Assembly: GCF_000315625.1 (NCBI RefSeq) | Contig: NW_005434669.1 | Coordinates: 1 to 64,000 of the forward strand | Length of the DNA stretch: 64,000 nt | Direction of reading: 5' to 3' | Source of the DNA: Guillardia theta CCMP2712 | Taxonomy: Eukaryota > Cryptophyceae > Pyrenomonadales > Geminigeraceae | Shown here: in pieces, positions 44,741 to 63,163 of the stretch | Numbering within the stretch: position 1 is the first letter of the stretch | Layout: every line of letters begins with the position of its first letter | Notes under the pieces: model-generated | The model's database searches: none | What the model was told of the DNA's origin: nothing | What the model saw: only the letters and a program-made list of their open reading frames with translations | Position numbers and translations under genes: made by a program

Positions 44741-45335
44741 CCAGCAGCCCTTCCAGCCCCAATCCCAACCCCAGTACCAGCCCCAGCCCCAGCCCCAGTA
44801 CCAGCAGCACCAGCCCCAGTACCAGCACCAGCCACCCCACCAGCCATCGCACCAACAGCAGTTTCAGCAGCAGTTTCAGCAGCCCCAGCAACCGCAGCAG
44901 CAGTTCCAGCAGCAGTTCCAGCAGCCCCAGCAGTTCCAGCAGCCCCAGCAGTTCCAGCAGCCCCAGCAGTTCCAGCAACCCCAGCAGTTCCAGCAGTCCC
45001 AGCAGCATTTCTTTCCTCAGTTCGGCTTGAACGTGGCCGGGTCTTCAGCTGCATACCCGCCCAGCATGATGCCTCAGCAGGTGAATCCAGCTGGTCTGCA
45101 GCTGGAGGGAGAGAGGAAGGTGATGATGCCCGACTCTCGCATGGGGATGAGCGAAGGCTCCTCAGCGTCTGCTCTGCCTCAGAACCCCCTCGCCTCCATC
45201 ATGTCGGGTCAGTTCATGGCCGGCCATATGGACATTCGCAACCAGATGGGGATGGCTGGGCCGAGCAGCTTGAAACCAGCTGGGGTCTACCCTCAGATGA
45301 ACATCAACAACCAGTTTCCTGGCCATGGAATGTAA
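42334..45335 (+). CDS. Zn2Cys6-PAS-polyQ transcription factor
   Basis: ATG at 42334 (MMDSEQTSQ). Removing a 51-nt intron deletes an otherwise odd hydrophobic stretch and joins to a fungal-type Zn2Cys6 cluster: ACMPCRRSKVKCDEARPC then GRCMQRGMEAAC, after a basic KKKATKR. Later exons give FRRYCEERSEGEALVKILN, then YVNQYFAKLAGAAREEVLE (a PAS-like helix/strand pattern, about 43425-43490) and FLYCHGGEHGEENKRLIVH (about 43740-43795), suggesting a PAS domain. The last exon (from about 44361) is a long Gln/Pro-rich region with a (CAG)12-type tract at 44704-44740 and repeated QQFQQP units, then Met/Gly/Asn-rich to the stop. Known from fungi: Zn2Cys6-PAS regulators of carbon metabolism; the target here is unknown. 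Many introns, middle joins tentative. Confidence 0.75.
44703..45008 (+). repeat. CAG/polyglutamine-coding repeat region
   Basis: A (cag)n run at 44704-44740 and 15-bp cagcccccagcagttc-type units to 45005 encode the Gln-rich activation-like domain of the transcription factor. Antisense ORFs over it (poly-Leu, Ala/Gly-rich) are artefacts. Confidence 0.9.
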
Positions 45336-45477
45336 CCCAGTGGAGGCATTTAATAAAGCCAGAGTTAAAAGACGCAAAGCACTCGCTTTCTTACTGTACA
45401 GGATCAAGTCGTCTTCAAGTGTCACACGTGGAAGGTCGAATCTTTCTGCGAGCAGTCGTCAAGCAAGTCGACCCCCC

Positions 45478-48063
45478 TCAATCCCTCACCTGCTCCTCTC
45501 TTGCGAGGTCCGAGAGCGCCTGGTCCGGCGTGAAGGCTCTCCTCACATCTCCTCTGCCGGTTATGAGCTTCGCCTGCACGCAAGGTTTAAGCTCTAGAGC
45601 TTCTCGCCAAGCTCGCTTCAATCTCACATGTCCTTGCCGCTGGAAGGATGGCTGGCCGGTAGCTCGGATCATTCGGTTGTACATTCTCGATGTCTCCTTC
45701 ACAACCGGCTGCAGGGTCGCCGTCAAGAAGGGCAAGGCAACCATGTTCAACAACCTTGTTCTTCTCGTTGATGATTGACATGGGGATGTAAACGTATCGC
45801 TGTGGGCCATCAGCACAAGTAACCGCAGTCACCGACCAGCTTTACCTGGCTGACTCTTCCGACCACAAGATGCATCAAGCCGGCGAAGGCGGCTGTCAGC
45901 CTGAGTCAGATCTCGACGACAAGCTCTCGACACTCAAGCACCATGTACAGCCGACGAGCCAACGATGTTGCAGAAAATCCTGTCGGAGGCTGTGGGTGTG
46001 TGAGCGTGCGAAAGGTCCAACAAGCGTAGCAGAACAAGGAGGAACACAAGGGTGGCTCACCCAGGGCTGGCATGCTTCTGATGTACCACTCTGGTGTGCT
46101 CAGACGAACTGTGACCTGGTCGTTTCGTCATGAGCAGATCAACGACCCATGGAAACGCTTACATGTAGTCCGCGCTTACTGAAAAAATCTATGGCATATT
46201 CTTTGAGGTACTGAAGGGGCGGGTGTAAATCTCATTTCACACAAGTAAGACAGCAGATACCTGTCCAATGTCAAAAGTTTCAAAAGCGAGGCCGCGGGCA
46301 CATTCCTGTTTCAGGTATAAGAGAAAACACATTCATACAAAACAATTGTGCGTACCTCTTTCATCGAATGACCCGATGCAGTTCGTGGCACCAACTTCCC
46401 AATGCATTCGTCCATGGAGCCTCCAACTGGCGTCCTGTCCCCAGTGTCCTGCACCGACGGTTGGCAATAGTCTTCTCAAGCTAAGCAAACTTTACCACAT
46501 CAAGTTGGGCTCTCCATTTCTTGACAAGTTCTTCAGCAGCTCCATCTTCAACGACAATGATCGCATATCCCTTGCTTGCAATCACTTTGGATACATACTC
46601 GAATACGACCTAGTTGGGCAGCCCTCAACGACGAGGCCAGACGAAAGGGTTAGGGTTACCTTAGGGTCAAATGGCACAGCTTTGAGAAGACAGACATCGG
46701 CATCGCCCGACGCCATCACGGCATGCAGGCACATGAAACCAGAGCCGAGCTTGATGATTCCAATGCCACCTTGCACGCTGCTCGCCGCCAACAGCACACG
46801 GTGAATGGCGTCCACAGCTCCTTGAACGACCGTATCGAAGCCGATGCACTTGTCGATGTAAGGGAAGTTGTTCTCGATCGATTTGGGAATCAGAATGACG
46901 CTCAGTTTCATCTTGCGCTTGATAGCACCAAGCTGAATATCCGATGCACTCTTGCAAGTCTCGACATTTCCGAGCACGTACAGCTGGTTGATCCCTCGTT
47001 CTTCTAGCACATTCAGCGTTTCCTCAACGTCACAGGGGTCTGCCGAGTAGCCCAAGATTGAGCCTCCTTCCTTATGGATGTGAGCTACCCTTTCTTGTGT
47101 CAGCTCAAGCCATTCCTTCAGCCATGTCAGTCATCAACAAGTACAGGAGGCTTCTCCTGACCTTGGCAGCCCCATCTGTAAACCCTCGCCATCCAAACCT
47201 CACTCCCCATGCTCTTCGAACATTGTAGGCGAGGTCCAGGCTCCCAACGATTTCACGAACGACGATGTTGATACCGGGGTCTAGCCCACCACAAGAAACG
47301 ATGGCAGCATTGACCTCTGATGGGGTGAAGTAGGTCTGCTTGCGCGGGCCAGCCCTCACCCACTGGCTATACACCAACCCTTTACTCTAACAAGGAAACG
47401 AGTAAGGAAAGCACCGAGATAATGCGGTCACCCCCACCTGAGCTCGCAAGGAGTTGCAGAAGACAGTGTCAGTCACAGTCTCGTTGATCCCGACGAAGTT
47501 GGTGTTGATTGGCCACGAACGTGTGAGGAGAGGATTCTGGTACTGTTGAAGATGGGGCAAGTAGCTCTGTAGCTGCAACACTTCATTCACTATGAATGTC
47601 TCAGTGATTTGAGAAGTTCTCCTGTAAAGGCAATTTAATCAATCAGCGTATCAGCATGCCATGAGCGGCGGGATTTCATACCTCCCGTCACTGGTTTGAG
47701 TCATGGGAATCGGGATTTCTTCAGTGGACATCTCGTCTCTATGCTCGTCTTTGCTCATTTGCCTCGAGCTTGTAATGAAGGACAAGATCAAAACACAAGT
47801 AAAACACAATCAGCTTCTTACCACAAGCTCTCCGTGCTGACACTCTCCCGGATGCCTTCATGCAGCTCGTCGTCAAGCGTAAGAGTACTTCCTCCTCGCA
47901 TTCTCAGCACGTTGTGAAGTCTCAGAGGACGTATGCCAGCCATTGCTGGCTGCACACCACCTCTAGAGTATGAACTTCCAAGCCCCCGCGGGGATGCACA
48001 CGCGCCCATCAACGACACTGCGAGCCACAAGCATCTATACGCCTCCCTCCCGCTGCTCCACAT
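45478..48063 (-). CDS. phosphofructokinase-like pseudoenzyme with targeting presequence
   Basis: Start at 48063 gives MWSSGREAYRCLWLAVSLMG, a signal-peptide-like segment, then a Ser/Arg-rich stretch and RMRGGS. Exons then follow the plant/protist PFK layout: VRAGPRKQTYFTPSEVNAAI, SCGGLDPGINIVVREIVGSL, FGWRGFTDGAAK, GYSADPCDVEETLNVLEERG, CIGFDTVVQGAVDAIH, GFMCLHAVMASGDADVCL, EWYIRSMPAL, DRIFCNIVGSSAVHG, AAFAGLMHLVVGR, RYVYIPMSIINEKNK, RMYNRMIRATGQPSF. Catalytic motifs are altered: the phosphate loop GGDGT is LGNVET; PKTIDND, with its catalytic Asp, is PKSIENN; the MGR motif is lost (IKLGSGF). The fold is retained but 6-phosphofructokinase activity is not expected. Introns are short; it ends 143 bp from the convergent transcription factor. 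Confidence 0.85.
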
Positions 48064-49209
48064 TCCCCGCCGCTCACTCGAGGCTTTGCGAGGCATGGAT
48101 GTCAAACCTGTCGGTTCTGCCATGCGATTATTCAGATCCATAAAGATCTGGTCCTCTCCTCTCCTCTCTCCCGCCCTGCTTGCATGCCGCTCTTCACTCC
48201 TTCCTCTGCGCCTCCCTCCCTGCATTTGCCGTAATTCTTAAAATGAGTTTTAGCTTCTCGTTGTATATTTGTAGGAAGAGAACGACAATTCTACCATTTC
48301 TAAAACGTAAAAGTGAAGAAACGTAAGGCGGATAAGTCGAATATAACTATGTTGGGGCTGATAAAACAGTTTTTGAAAGACAAAGAGTACCTGAATGTGA
48401 CCCCCGTCTCGTACAAATATAACATTTTAAAATTAAAAACAGCACTTAAGAACAAAGAGGGGTGGGGTCATGAAATTGGGCACCCTACCAGTTAGCCGAG
48501 AACAAATAGTCATATCTTCGAGGGGTGGGTACCTCCGAAACAGATTGAGAGGGGTGGGTAAGGCGGTTACACCTGTTGCGCGATTTTTGGCGTTCGGAGG
48601 GTGGGGTGGGGTTAGTCTGGTTCTGAAGGGGTGGGGGTGTTGAAGCAACAGTGGTGTTCTAGAAGTATAGACCTTGAATGAATGGGTGGGGTGAAAGAGT
48701 CTCGGGGTACAGCATGTCGTAGGGGTAGTCTCATACAGTCAGGGTGGGTTGTCCCTCAATAGACTGCGAGGCAGCAACTGAATCATAGGAAATCAGATTG
48801 CTGCCTTGGGGTTCCTTAATTCTGCCCGGAAATGCGCAGGGAGGGGGCAGGATGAGCGATGCAGGAGCACAGGAATGTGAAGGGAGCGAAACAGTGTACA
48901 GGGTGTGCAGATCATGACGGCTGATGATGCTCTGGATGCCATGGCGGCATCACGGTGGGAGAGGTGGAGAGCAAGCACAAGGAGGACCCGCTGTGGAGGC
49001 CTCGACTTCAATGTCTGAGAAGGAAACCATGAATGGTGCTGTAAGTAGGAATGCATACGAGCATGCTGACGTACACGCTGAGCATCGTCTGCCTCCTGCG
49101 CATGTGGATTGATATTATTTTGTTCCACTACAAGTGGATGCCCGGAGAGTAGAGAGAGGTTGATTAAGATTGTTTATAAGATATGCCATGTTATCTCCTA
49201 CAGTACTGA
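48064..49209. other. noncoding G-rich region
   Basis: 48460-48740 contains at least six G-rich units (ggggtgggtacc, ggggtgggtaagg, gggtggggtggggtt, ggggtgggggtg, gggtggggtg). tccgaaacag next to one unit is shared with the island A flank near 14627. No supported gene. Confidence 0.6.
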
Positions 49210-52200
49210 CTACATGTCTTCGAGCCTTAATCGAGGGACGATGTTCATGCTTTGAAGCTCGTGGAAGACAAGCTTGCAGGCGTATGGCTAAGAACAAAAG
49301 TCACAAACCAAGAAAAAATATAAGCAGAGAAAAAAATATGGTTTTGCAACGACGAGAAAGGAAACGAAGCAGCAGCACACGTGAAGGAGTAGCAGGCAGC
49401 CATCTTACCATCTGGATCATGGACATGTGAAGATTTGTCTTGCAGTTTTGACACCATCCGGGGTATCCGATCAGCCCGCACTTCTTGCATACGTGGCACT
49501 GGAACTCGTCCGAAGAGATCATCAACCTCTCCAGCAGCAGCGCCGAGCTCCCGTAGCTCACCAAGCAGTCTCGCTCCATCTCTCCCAGGCGCAGCCCTCC
49601 ATCCTTGCTCCTCCCCTCTGTCGGCTGCCTTGTCAGCACAGTCCTAGGGCCCTTGTGTCGGGCGTGCATCTTGTCCTGCACCATGTGTTTGAGCTTCTGG
49701 TAGTAGATAGGCCCGAAGAAGATGTAGGCTGGAACAGGCTCCCCCGTGATCCCTGACGTCAACAGCTCCTTCCCCCCGAAGTGATAGCCATGCAGCACCA
49801 GCGTGTCCGAGATCGCCTGCACTGAGCTCGCCGTCGAGGCGAAGGCCGTCGCGTCAGCGAACTTCCCGTTCATGAGGGCAGCCTTGCCCCCGAGCATCTC
49901 CAGCAGCTTGCCGACTGTCATGCGCGAGGGGAAGCCGTGAGGGTTCATGATGAGGTCTGGACACAGGCCTTCCTCAGTGAAGGGCATGTCTTCCTGGGGG
50001 ATGATGATGCCTGTCACTCCCTTCTGCCCGTGCCTGGAGGAGAACTTGTCGCCGAGTTCAGGGCGGCGAGTTGTCCTCATGAGAACTTTCACCAGGAAGT
50101 GCTCGTCGTGGTTGGAAGTCAGGAGCACCTGGTCGACGTAGCCGTCTGCCTTGTCCTTGTACACGAGAGGAGCGCTCTTGAACGCGTCCTCTCGCAGCTC
50201 GTCGGGGTTGTTGATAACGGTGCTGATGTCCTTGGGCACCATCTTGTTGACAAGGATCTGACCCTGCGACACCTTGCTGCCCACCCCCACGATCCCGTCC
50301 CTGTCTAAGTTTGCCGTCCTCAACGCCAGTCGCTCGTTTCCTCCTGACTGCGGGTAGGTGATGCGATCCTCGGCCGCATTGGAATAGCGCTTGAGGGAGG
50401 TTGTTGACTTCTTGAGCACGATCGTCCGGCCGAACCCTCGATCAACGGCAGAGCGGTTGAGCACAACAGCGTCCTCGATATCGTAGCCTGTGTAGCTCAT
50501 GACCGCCACTGTGGCGTTCTGACCTGCGGGGATGCGATGGAAGTTGATGAACTCGATGGTCTTTGTCTGAGCTAGGGGCCTCTGGGGGTAGACAAGGAGG
50601 TAGAGGAGCGTGTCTATCCTCTGAAGCTGGTTGTATGCGATGGCTCCGATTGCCTGCTTGCCCATGGCGCACTGGTAGGTGTTGCGAGGCGACTGGTTGT
50701 GGTGGGGGTTCGGGATGAGACCTGCGCAGGCTCCCATGACGGTCAAGGGGTCGATCTCGAGATGAGTGGTCTTGGGGCCGATGCCATGCTCGTAGAGGGC
50801 GATGAGCGAGTCGTTCTCCTCGTTCACATCGAGGTACTCAATCAGCCCTTCCTTGAGGAAGTCGGAGAACGTCCGGCAGTTGCTGAGAACCTCCTTGATG
50901 TGCTGGTCAGTGACGAACGACCTGCCGTTCTTGACGATGATCAGAGGACGGCAGACGCGCCCCCCATCGCACGAGATGTGCACAGTGCGCTGCCGGGCGT
51001 TGGAGTAGATGGACACAAACTCCCCCAGGCGACCTCTCCTCCTCATCGCTCGCAGGAGCTGCACGAAGTTCTTGGGCGCGCGGTGGAGGCCGAGAAGAAG
51101 ACCGTTGAGGAACACCAGGTACACGTTCCCCAGCGTCGCCTCCTCCCCCGAGAGGATTCCGAGGTCCTCAACACCGAGATCATAGCAGAGAAGCTCGATA
51201 GGAAGCTCGTCGTCATCAGTCGTGACGTGCGTCATGAGCGACAAGTTCTTGACAAGGCCGCAAGATTCTCCCTCGGGCGTGTCAGCCGGGCACAACATCC
51301 CCCACTGAGAGGGCTGCAGGGCGCGGGGCCCGCTGACCTTTCTCGTCTTCTCGAACTGACTCTGCACGCGGGTGATCATTCCGAGCGCCGCGATGTAGGA
51401 GAGGCGCGAGAGAACTTGCGTTACTCCCTGGCGCTCCATCCCGAACCTCCGGAGGTTCCAGTTGCCCGTGCTAATAGCATTGACGAGGGCCGAAGTGATC
51501 TTGGTGGGAGGAAGGTACTTGAGGACGTCGAAAGTGGTGGTCCGAGAAGGTTTTTCCAGCTGCTTCTGCGCGATTTTCTGCACGTCGCTGTTGAAGCTGC
51601 AACGAGTCAAAAGTGAGATGAAAAGGCGAAAGATGGAAGCCAAGCTTTAGAAGATGGGGTTCAATGGAACAGAGTAGAAGCATGAAGCTAAGGAGGGGAG
51701 CAAGGCAACAGAAGATCACCTCTTGAACACATCTTCGAAGAGAAGGGACATGGTCTGACCAGCAAGCTCCAACCTCTTGTTGCCGTAGTAATCCTTGTCG
51801 TCCATCACAGTCTCGTCGTGCATTGCTTGGATGATGCGGCGAAGCATCAAACAGATGTAGATCGCCTTTGCTCGGAAATCGTACTTCACCACTGGCACGT
51901 GCGAAACCACAACTGTCGCTAGCTGCAAGAGAGAGTCAGAAGAGCAACAAGAAAACTGGAGTAGATTCACAGAACGTTAACAAAGAACAGAACACCAACC
52001 AATTACAGTTGTCATCAGAACTTCAGTGAAGAATACAGCAAGATAAATGAGTACTCCATGCATGCAGGAATACGAAATCGTGAAACGGAACCGAGTGCAC
52101 AAACAATGATCCTTATCCGCAAAGAGGCGACAGAAAGCACCTTCTCTCGAGCCTCTTCCGCTTTCGTGGACTGCTGCCGTCTAGCAAACTTGGTTGGCTT

Positions 52201-53585
52201 AATCTTATTTCCTATGTAGTCAAGCGCCTGTGGACGTATCTCAGCTCCGCTTGTCAAACTCGAGCTGCTTCACCTGCGATTCTGTGAAGACGCCTCGCTG
52301 CCCAGCCCCTCCCCACGTGACCGTCGCCGCTTCCTGCTCCCTCGATCACACGCACAAAGAGCAGTCAACTCGCACAGACCTCAAGAGAAGCCGCGAGATC
52401 GTCTGCAAACAAGGCTTCTGAGCCCACCAGCTGAATGATCTCTTGATCGGAGGTCAAGCCCATAGCCTTCAGGGCGATGACGATGGGGATGCTGTCGGTG
52501 AAAGAGTTGTGCTTCAGCTGGAACCGTCCGTTCTTGATGGTGATGTTGGTCTTGGTCTTGGTCTTGGCTGGCATGGTAGCAAGTCAACTTTTCAACCGAC
52601 CCGTTAACTCTCACCTGTCGACGAAGTGACGGAGGCAGATGGCTGGCCCTTCGCGTCTCGCTCTATGATGATACGATTCTTGGACAGCTGCTCCTGGATC
52701 AGAATCACCTTCTCCGTCCCTCTGACCACGAAGTATCCTCCAGGATCCAGCGGACACTCTCCCATGGCCGACATCTCCGTCTCTGACTTGCCATTGAGCA
52801 CGCAGTGGGAGCATCGGAGCATTATTGGCATCCTGCCTATCGGGTGGTTGTCCTTCCGCACTCGCTCCTTCTTTCCTCCTCCTCCAGCCTGATCGCGCGT
52901 GTACTCGATGTCCACCAGGATCTGAGCGTAGTACGTCATGTCCCGCAGGCGGCACTGCTGCGGCGTGATCCCTTCGTTGACACCTGCGGGCCTGTCACAG
53001 AAGGCCTGCACGTCTTAGCGGGATTTGAGAGAGGAGGAGGACGGGAGAACATGCCTGGCGTGTCTGGGACATCGACATTGGGAGGACCAACACGGATGTC
53101 CTTGTACTCAAGGTACCAGCCGGGATCGGCGTCACAGGTGATCTTGTTGTTGGCCTTCAGAATGAGTTTCATATCAACCTGAAGGAACAAGCTTGAGAGG
53201 CATGCGCGTGCTACATCAACAGACAGACGTTGAGAAAGTAGTTGAAGGAATCTATCTGCTGCTTTGTCAGACCTCGAACCTTGAGAAACGCCTGAACATC
53301 TGTCAGCCAAGAGCCGTATCGCATCGCCCTCGCTCCTTATACCGGTAAGAGCCTCCACTTATCTTTGACAGTCTTGATCGGTTTCCCGATCTGATCCGCA
53401 GGAGCAAGCAGGCATGAAGGAATCGAGCTATTCTCTGCGATAACCTCCTCCTTCACTTTCACTGGGTCCCCATCCATGGCGTCCCTGCTTCTTGCCTGCT
53501 CGTCCAACTTTTCCTTCTGCATGCACAAAAACAAGTTCAGACGTTCGGCTGCTGGAAGCGCTCTCGTCGCATCCTCATCGTTCAT
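49210..53585 (-). CDS. RPC2: DNA-directed RNA polymerase III second-largest subunit
   Basis: Reads from ATG 53585 through several small exons ([10 protein letters not shown] and [20 protein letters not shown] near 52700; [18 protein letters not shown] near 52530; [14 protein letters not shown] near 51770) into a large exon (about 49440-51600). The last exon encodes [15 protein letters not shown] and stops at 49210. Pol III identity rests on [60 protein letters not shown] and the C-terminal Cys4 zinc site CKKCG / CQNC. Known role: the subunit that, with RPC1, forms the active centre transcribing tRNA, 5S and U6 genes. All expected domains are present (protrusion, lobe, fork, hybrid-binding, clamp). 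The 305-codon ORF opposite it is a shadow. Confidence 0.95.
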
Positions 53586-54367
53586 TTCCTCTCAGGTCAT
53601 GCTCCTCATTTGTACGCCATGAAGTTTCAACAACCTCTCCCCTCACACACCCTCCCTTACTCCCAACCAAAGGCACGTGCGATGTCGAGACAACGACGAG
53701 CAGTCAGGGGGTGTGACGATCGCAATGGCAGGAGCAGGGAGGAGAGGGGGAGGAAGGAATAGGGAGATCGTGTCCTCTCTCGCCGCCATGGCCCTCCACT
53801 CACCTTCACCCGAAGCATCCCCTCCCCGTCCCCCGTTTCCACCATTCTGCCGGGGAGCGGATCAGTTTTACTCAATTTCAGGGGCAGCGCTGGCCGCTAA
53901 ATAGAAACAATGAAAGGAAAAAAATGCTGAATGACGAGGAGGGATGGGGAAGGACGAGCAGAGCTGGTACAGGGAGGTAGGGCGAGCAGGGAGGGAGAGC
54001 AGGGAGGGAGAGCAGGGAGAGGGAGGTGAAAGGTTGAAGGAGGAGAGAAGGAGAGGGGAGGGAGATAGGGAGGGAGGAGAAGTCTTTCCGAGCTGAATCG
54101 AAGCTCTGCGATTTGATGGGGCGATACACCATGATGCGATGCCATGACGATGATTCGATCTCAGATGTGCGAACTTGTTGTTTGAAGCAGCAAACAAGTC
54201 ATCTCACATGGGTACGCCTCCTCTCCTCTCCTCTCCTCTACTATGCTCACTCCATTGCAAGATCCGCCAAAACCCTCCAGGCCTCCGCCTCTACCTCCGA
54301 GGCCCAAGCCATGATGCAAGGCAGTCAAACCGAAGCTCACAACGGGCGACATGCGCGAGGTAGCGCC
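53586..54367. other. intergenic, GA-rich
   Basis: 53935-54090 is a purine-rich tract (gagggagggagagcagggag units) on the plus strand; also a ctcctctcctctcctct run near 54220. Promoter region between divergent genes; no gene supported. Confidence 0.55.
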
Positions 54368-61372
<7,005 letters not shown>

Positions 61373-61636
61373 TGAGCTCCTGAGGAAGCGAAAGATGCGA
61401 TCGCAACGGTCATCCAAGACTGGTAACGAGAGCACAGCCGACAGTCGATACCTTGGATCGACTGCACCAGATACCTAGCAGTGAAGGAAAGATGAAGGCG
61501 GTCATTGTACAGATTAACTCGAACACCCTGTGGTGCAAGAGAAGGGCTAGTGGTAAAAGACTTCATTGATCAAACAAAATTTCATCTGTCACTTGCGCTC
61601 ACTCGAACAATTTCTCAGCTCGTCGCCTCCACCTTG
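61373..61636. other. short convergent intergenic region
   Basis: Separates the ends of the 5-phosphatase fusion and the Zn2Cys6 gene. Nothing recognised in it. Confidence 0.5.
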
Positions 61637-62101
61637 TCAGCCCGTCTTCTTCATCCTCTTCAGCCCTTCCACGTGATCCAGCGCCTCCTCAAACCACGTC
61701 TGAAAGGAGGACCTGGGGTAGCTATCGCTGCTATCTGCACCCATGAGCTCCACCGGCGAAGTGATGGAGGGGTCGTCCGACCGTTGGATAACCCCTACCG
61801 CCCTCATGGCTGGAGCCGCGCTAGAGATGTTGGAAAGAAAGTCGCTATCCTCCGCATCTGGGGGGGTGTATGCTCTCCGTTTGGAGGGAGGGTTTGTGCA
61901 ATCCATCCCCTTCTGTATGCATCGCTTGCAGGGCCTCGAGTCCTGGCACTTCAACTTGGCAGACCGACAGGCGTCGCACGCGTTCTTGGTAAGATGACGA
62001 TTCGACGACAACCATCTTCGCATTCTATAGAGGTTTCCAGGTTTTGCTTCATCAAAGATGGGTTTACTCGGCTTAATGCTGTCCAACGGCAAGATCTCCA
62101 T
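61637..62101 (-). CDS. small Zn2Cys6 DNA-binding protein
   Basis: From ATG 62101 (MEILPLDSIKPSKPIF) the product is about 154 residues; the frame stays open upstream to 62458 with low-quality sequence, so a longer start is possible. It contains a complete fungal-type zinc cluster, ACDACRSAKLKCQDSRPC followed by KRCIQKGMDC, and a basic linker PPSKRR. The C-terminus is acidic/Ser-rich and ends in a helical WFEEALDHVEGLKRMKKTG. Closely similar in cluster spacing to the factor at 42.4 kb but without PAS or polyQ; more exons downstream are not seen. Confidence 0.75.
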   Translation of the reverse strand: MEILPLDSIKPSKPIFDEAKPGNLYRMRRWLSSNRHLTKNACDACRSAKLKCQDSRPCKRCIQKGMDCTNPPSKRRAYTPPDAEDSDFLSNISSAAPAMRAVGVIQRSDDPSITSPVELMGADSSDSYPRSSFQTWFEEALDHVEGLKRMKKTG

Positions 62102-63163
62102 GGCCGATGCTTTCGAGGCTGGAGGTAGAGGGTTGGAATATGCAGGGGAGTTATGTGGCTCAATGTTTGAAGGTATGGTGCTGCTGCTAACGATGTGGTC
62201 ACGGATGCTTCTGCTATGCCGTGACTTTGTGGCTCTATCGGGCTCCTTGATGTGCTGCCTTGTTGTGCTACGGACGCTGTTCGCTCTTGGTGTGTGGCGA
62301 AGGAGGAGAAAACAAATTGCTGCAGGGTGTGGAGCGTAGGAGAATATGAGGAGGTAATCCGCCTCCTTTGAGGGGTCCGTGATGTTTACTACAAAATTCC
62401 TGACACTCGTGATTTTAGAAACCTGGCGTGAGTGAAGGAGGTCATCTCGATATTTCATAAATATGAGCTATAGCAAAGATTAGTTATTCCATAAACAGAT
62501 ACGCCATGTATCGATAGAATAAGTCAGCAAGCTCACATGTTCCTTTTCCTTGTAAGCATCGCACTGTCAGCATATCACAATGAAACCGAAAAAGTATGTT
62601 TTCGTGAGCATAAGTCTTGATGACAACGACAATCTGAGCCGGACGAAACGATGAGATAATTTGGAGTACCCCAGAGGCTCCGGAAACATGAAGGAAGGGG
62701 GTTGCCATATATCACCTTCATCAGTCCCGAGGAATTAGACTTCCCTCATGTGTTCAGTGTTGCAGATAATACAAGGAACAGTAGTAAAATCATCACGAGG
62801 ATGGCAACAGTCATCACTTACATACCCACGTGTGTTTGATGACAATGATGACATCATCAAGACCAAAAATATTTATTTTCATTAGTCTTGTCGCCATTCA
62901 ATTTTGCTTCCGATATGAAATCTCTCATGTTCGTGTCTAACTGTGTCAGCATGCTTTTGCGAACCAGTCCACAAAAGTTTGAAAGTTTCTCCCCCCGAAC
63001 TTTCAAACTTTAAAGTTTCTAGCAAGGCCTGTTGCCAGGCTACAAATTTCTGTGGGATATCTAGCTAGGAGGGCAGGAGGGAGCGAGGAGGGAAAGAGGA
63101 GGCAGAGGAGAGAATGTTGCAGAATCGAATGATGCGCTTATCACTGGATGGATCGAACGGAGC
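62102..63163. other. intergenic region, no gene seen
   Basis: Mostly AT-rich. A small inverted repeat ctttcaaac/gtttgaaag flanks 62978-63012 (gtttgaaagtttc, then cgaactttcaaac). No coding segment could be supported. Confidence 0.5.

Noticed and set aside
44421-45054. Leu-rich and Ala/Gly-rich minus-strand ORFs
   Set aside because: Antisense to the polyglutamine exon of the Zn2Cys6 factor.
50699-51616. 305-codon plus-strand ORF
   Set aside because: Lies entirely antisense to the conserved RPC2 core exon; composition-driven shadow with no family match.
61505-62128. 207-codon plus-strand ORF
   Set aside because: Antisense to the Zn2Cys6 gene, whose zinc cluster is unambiguous.
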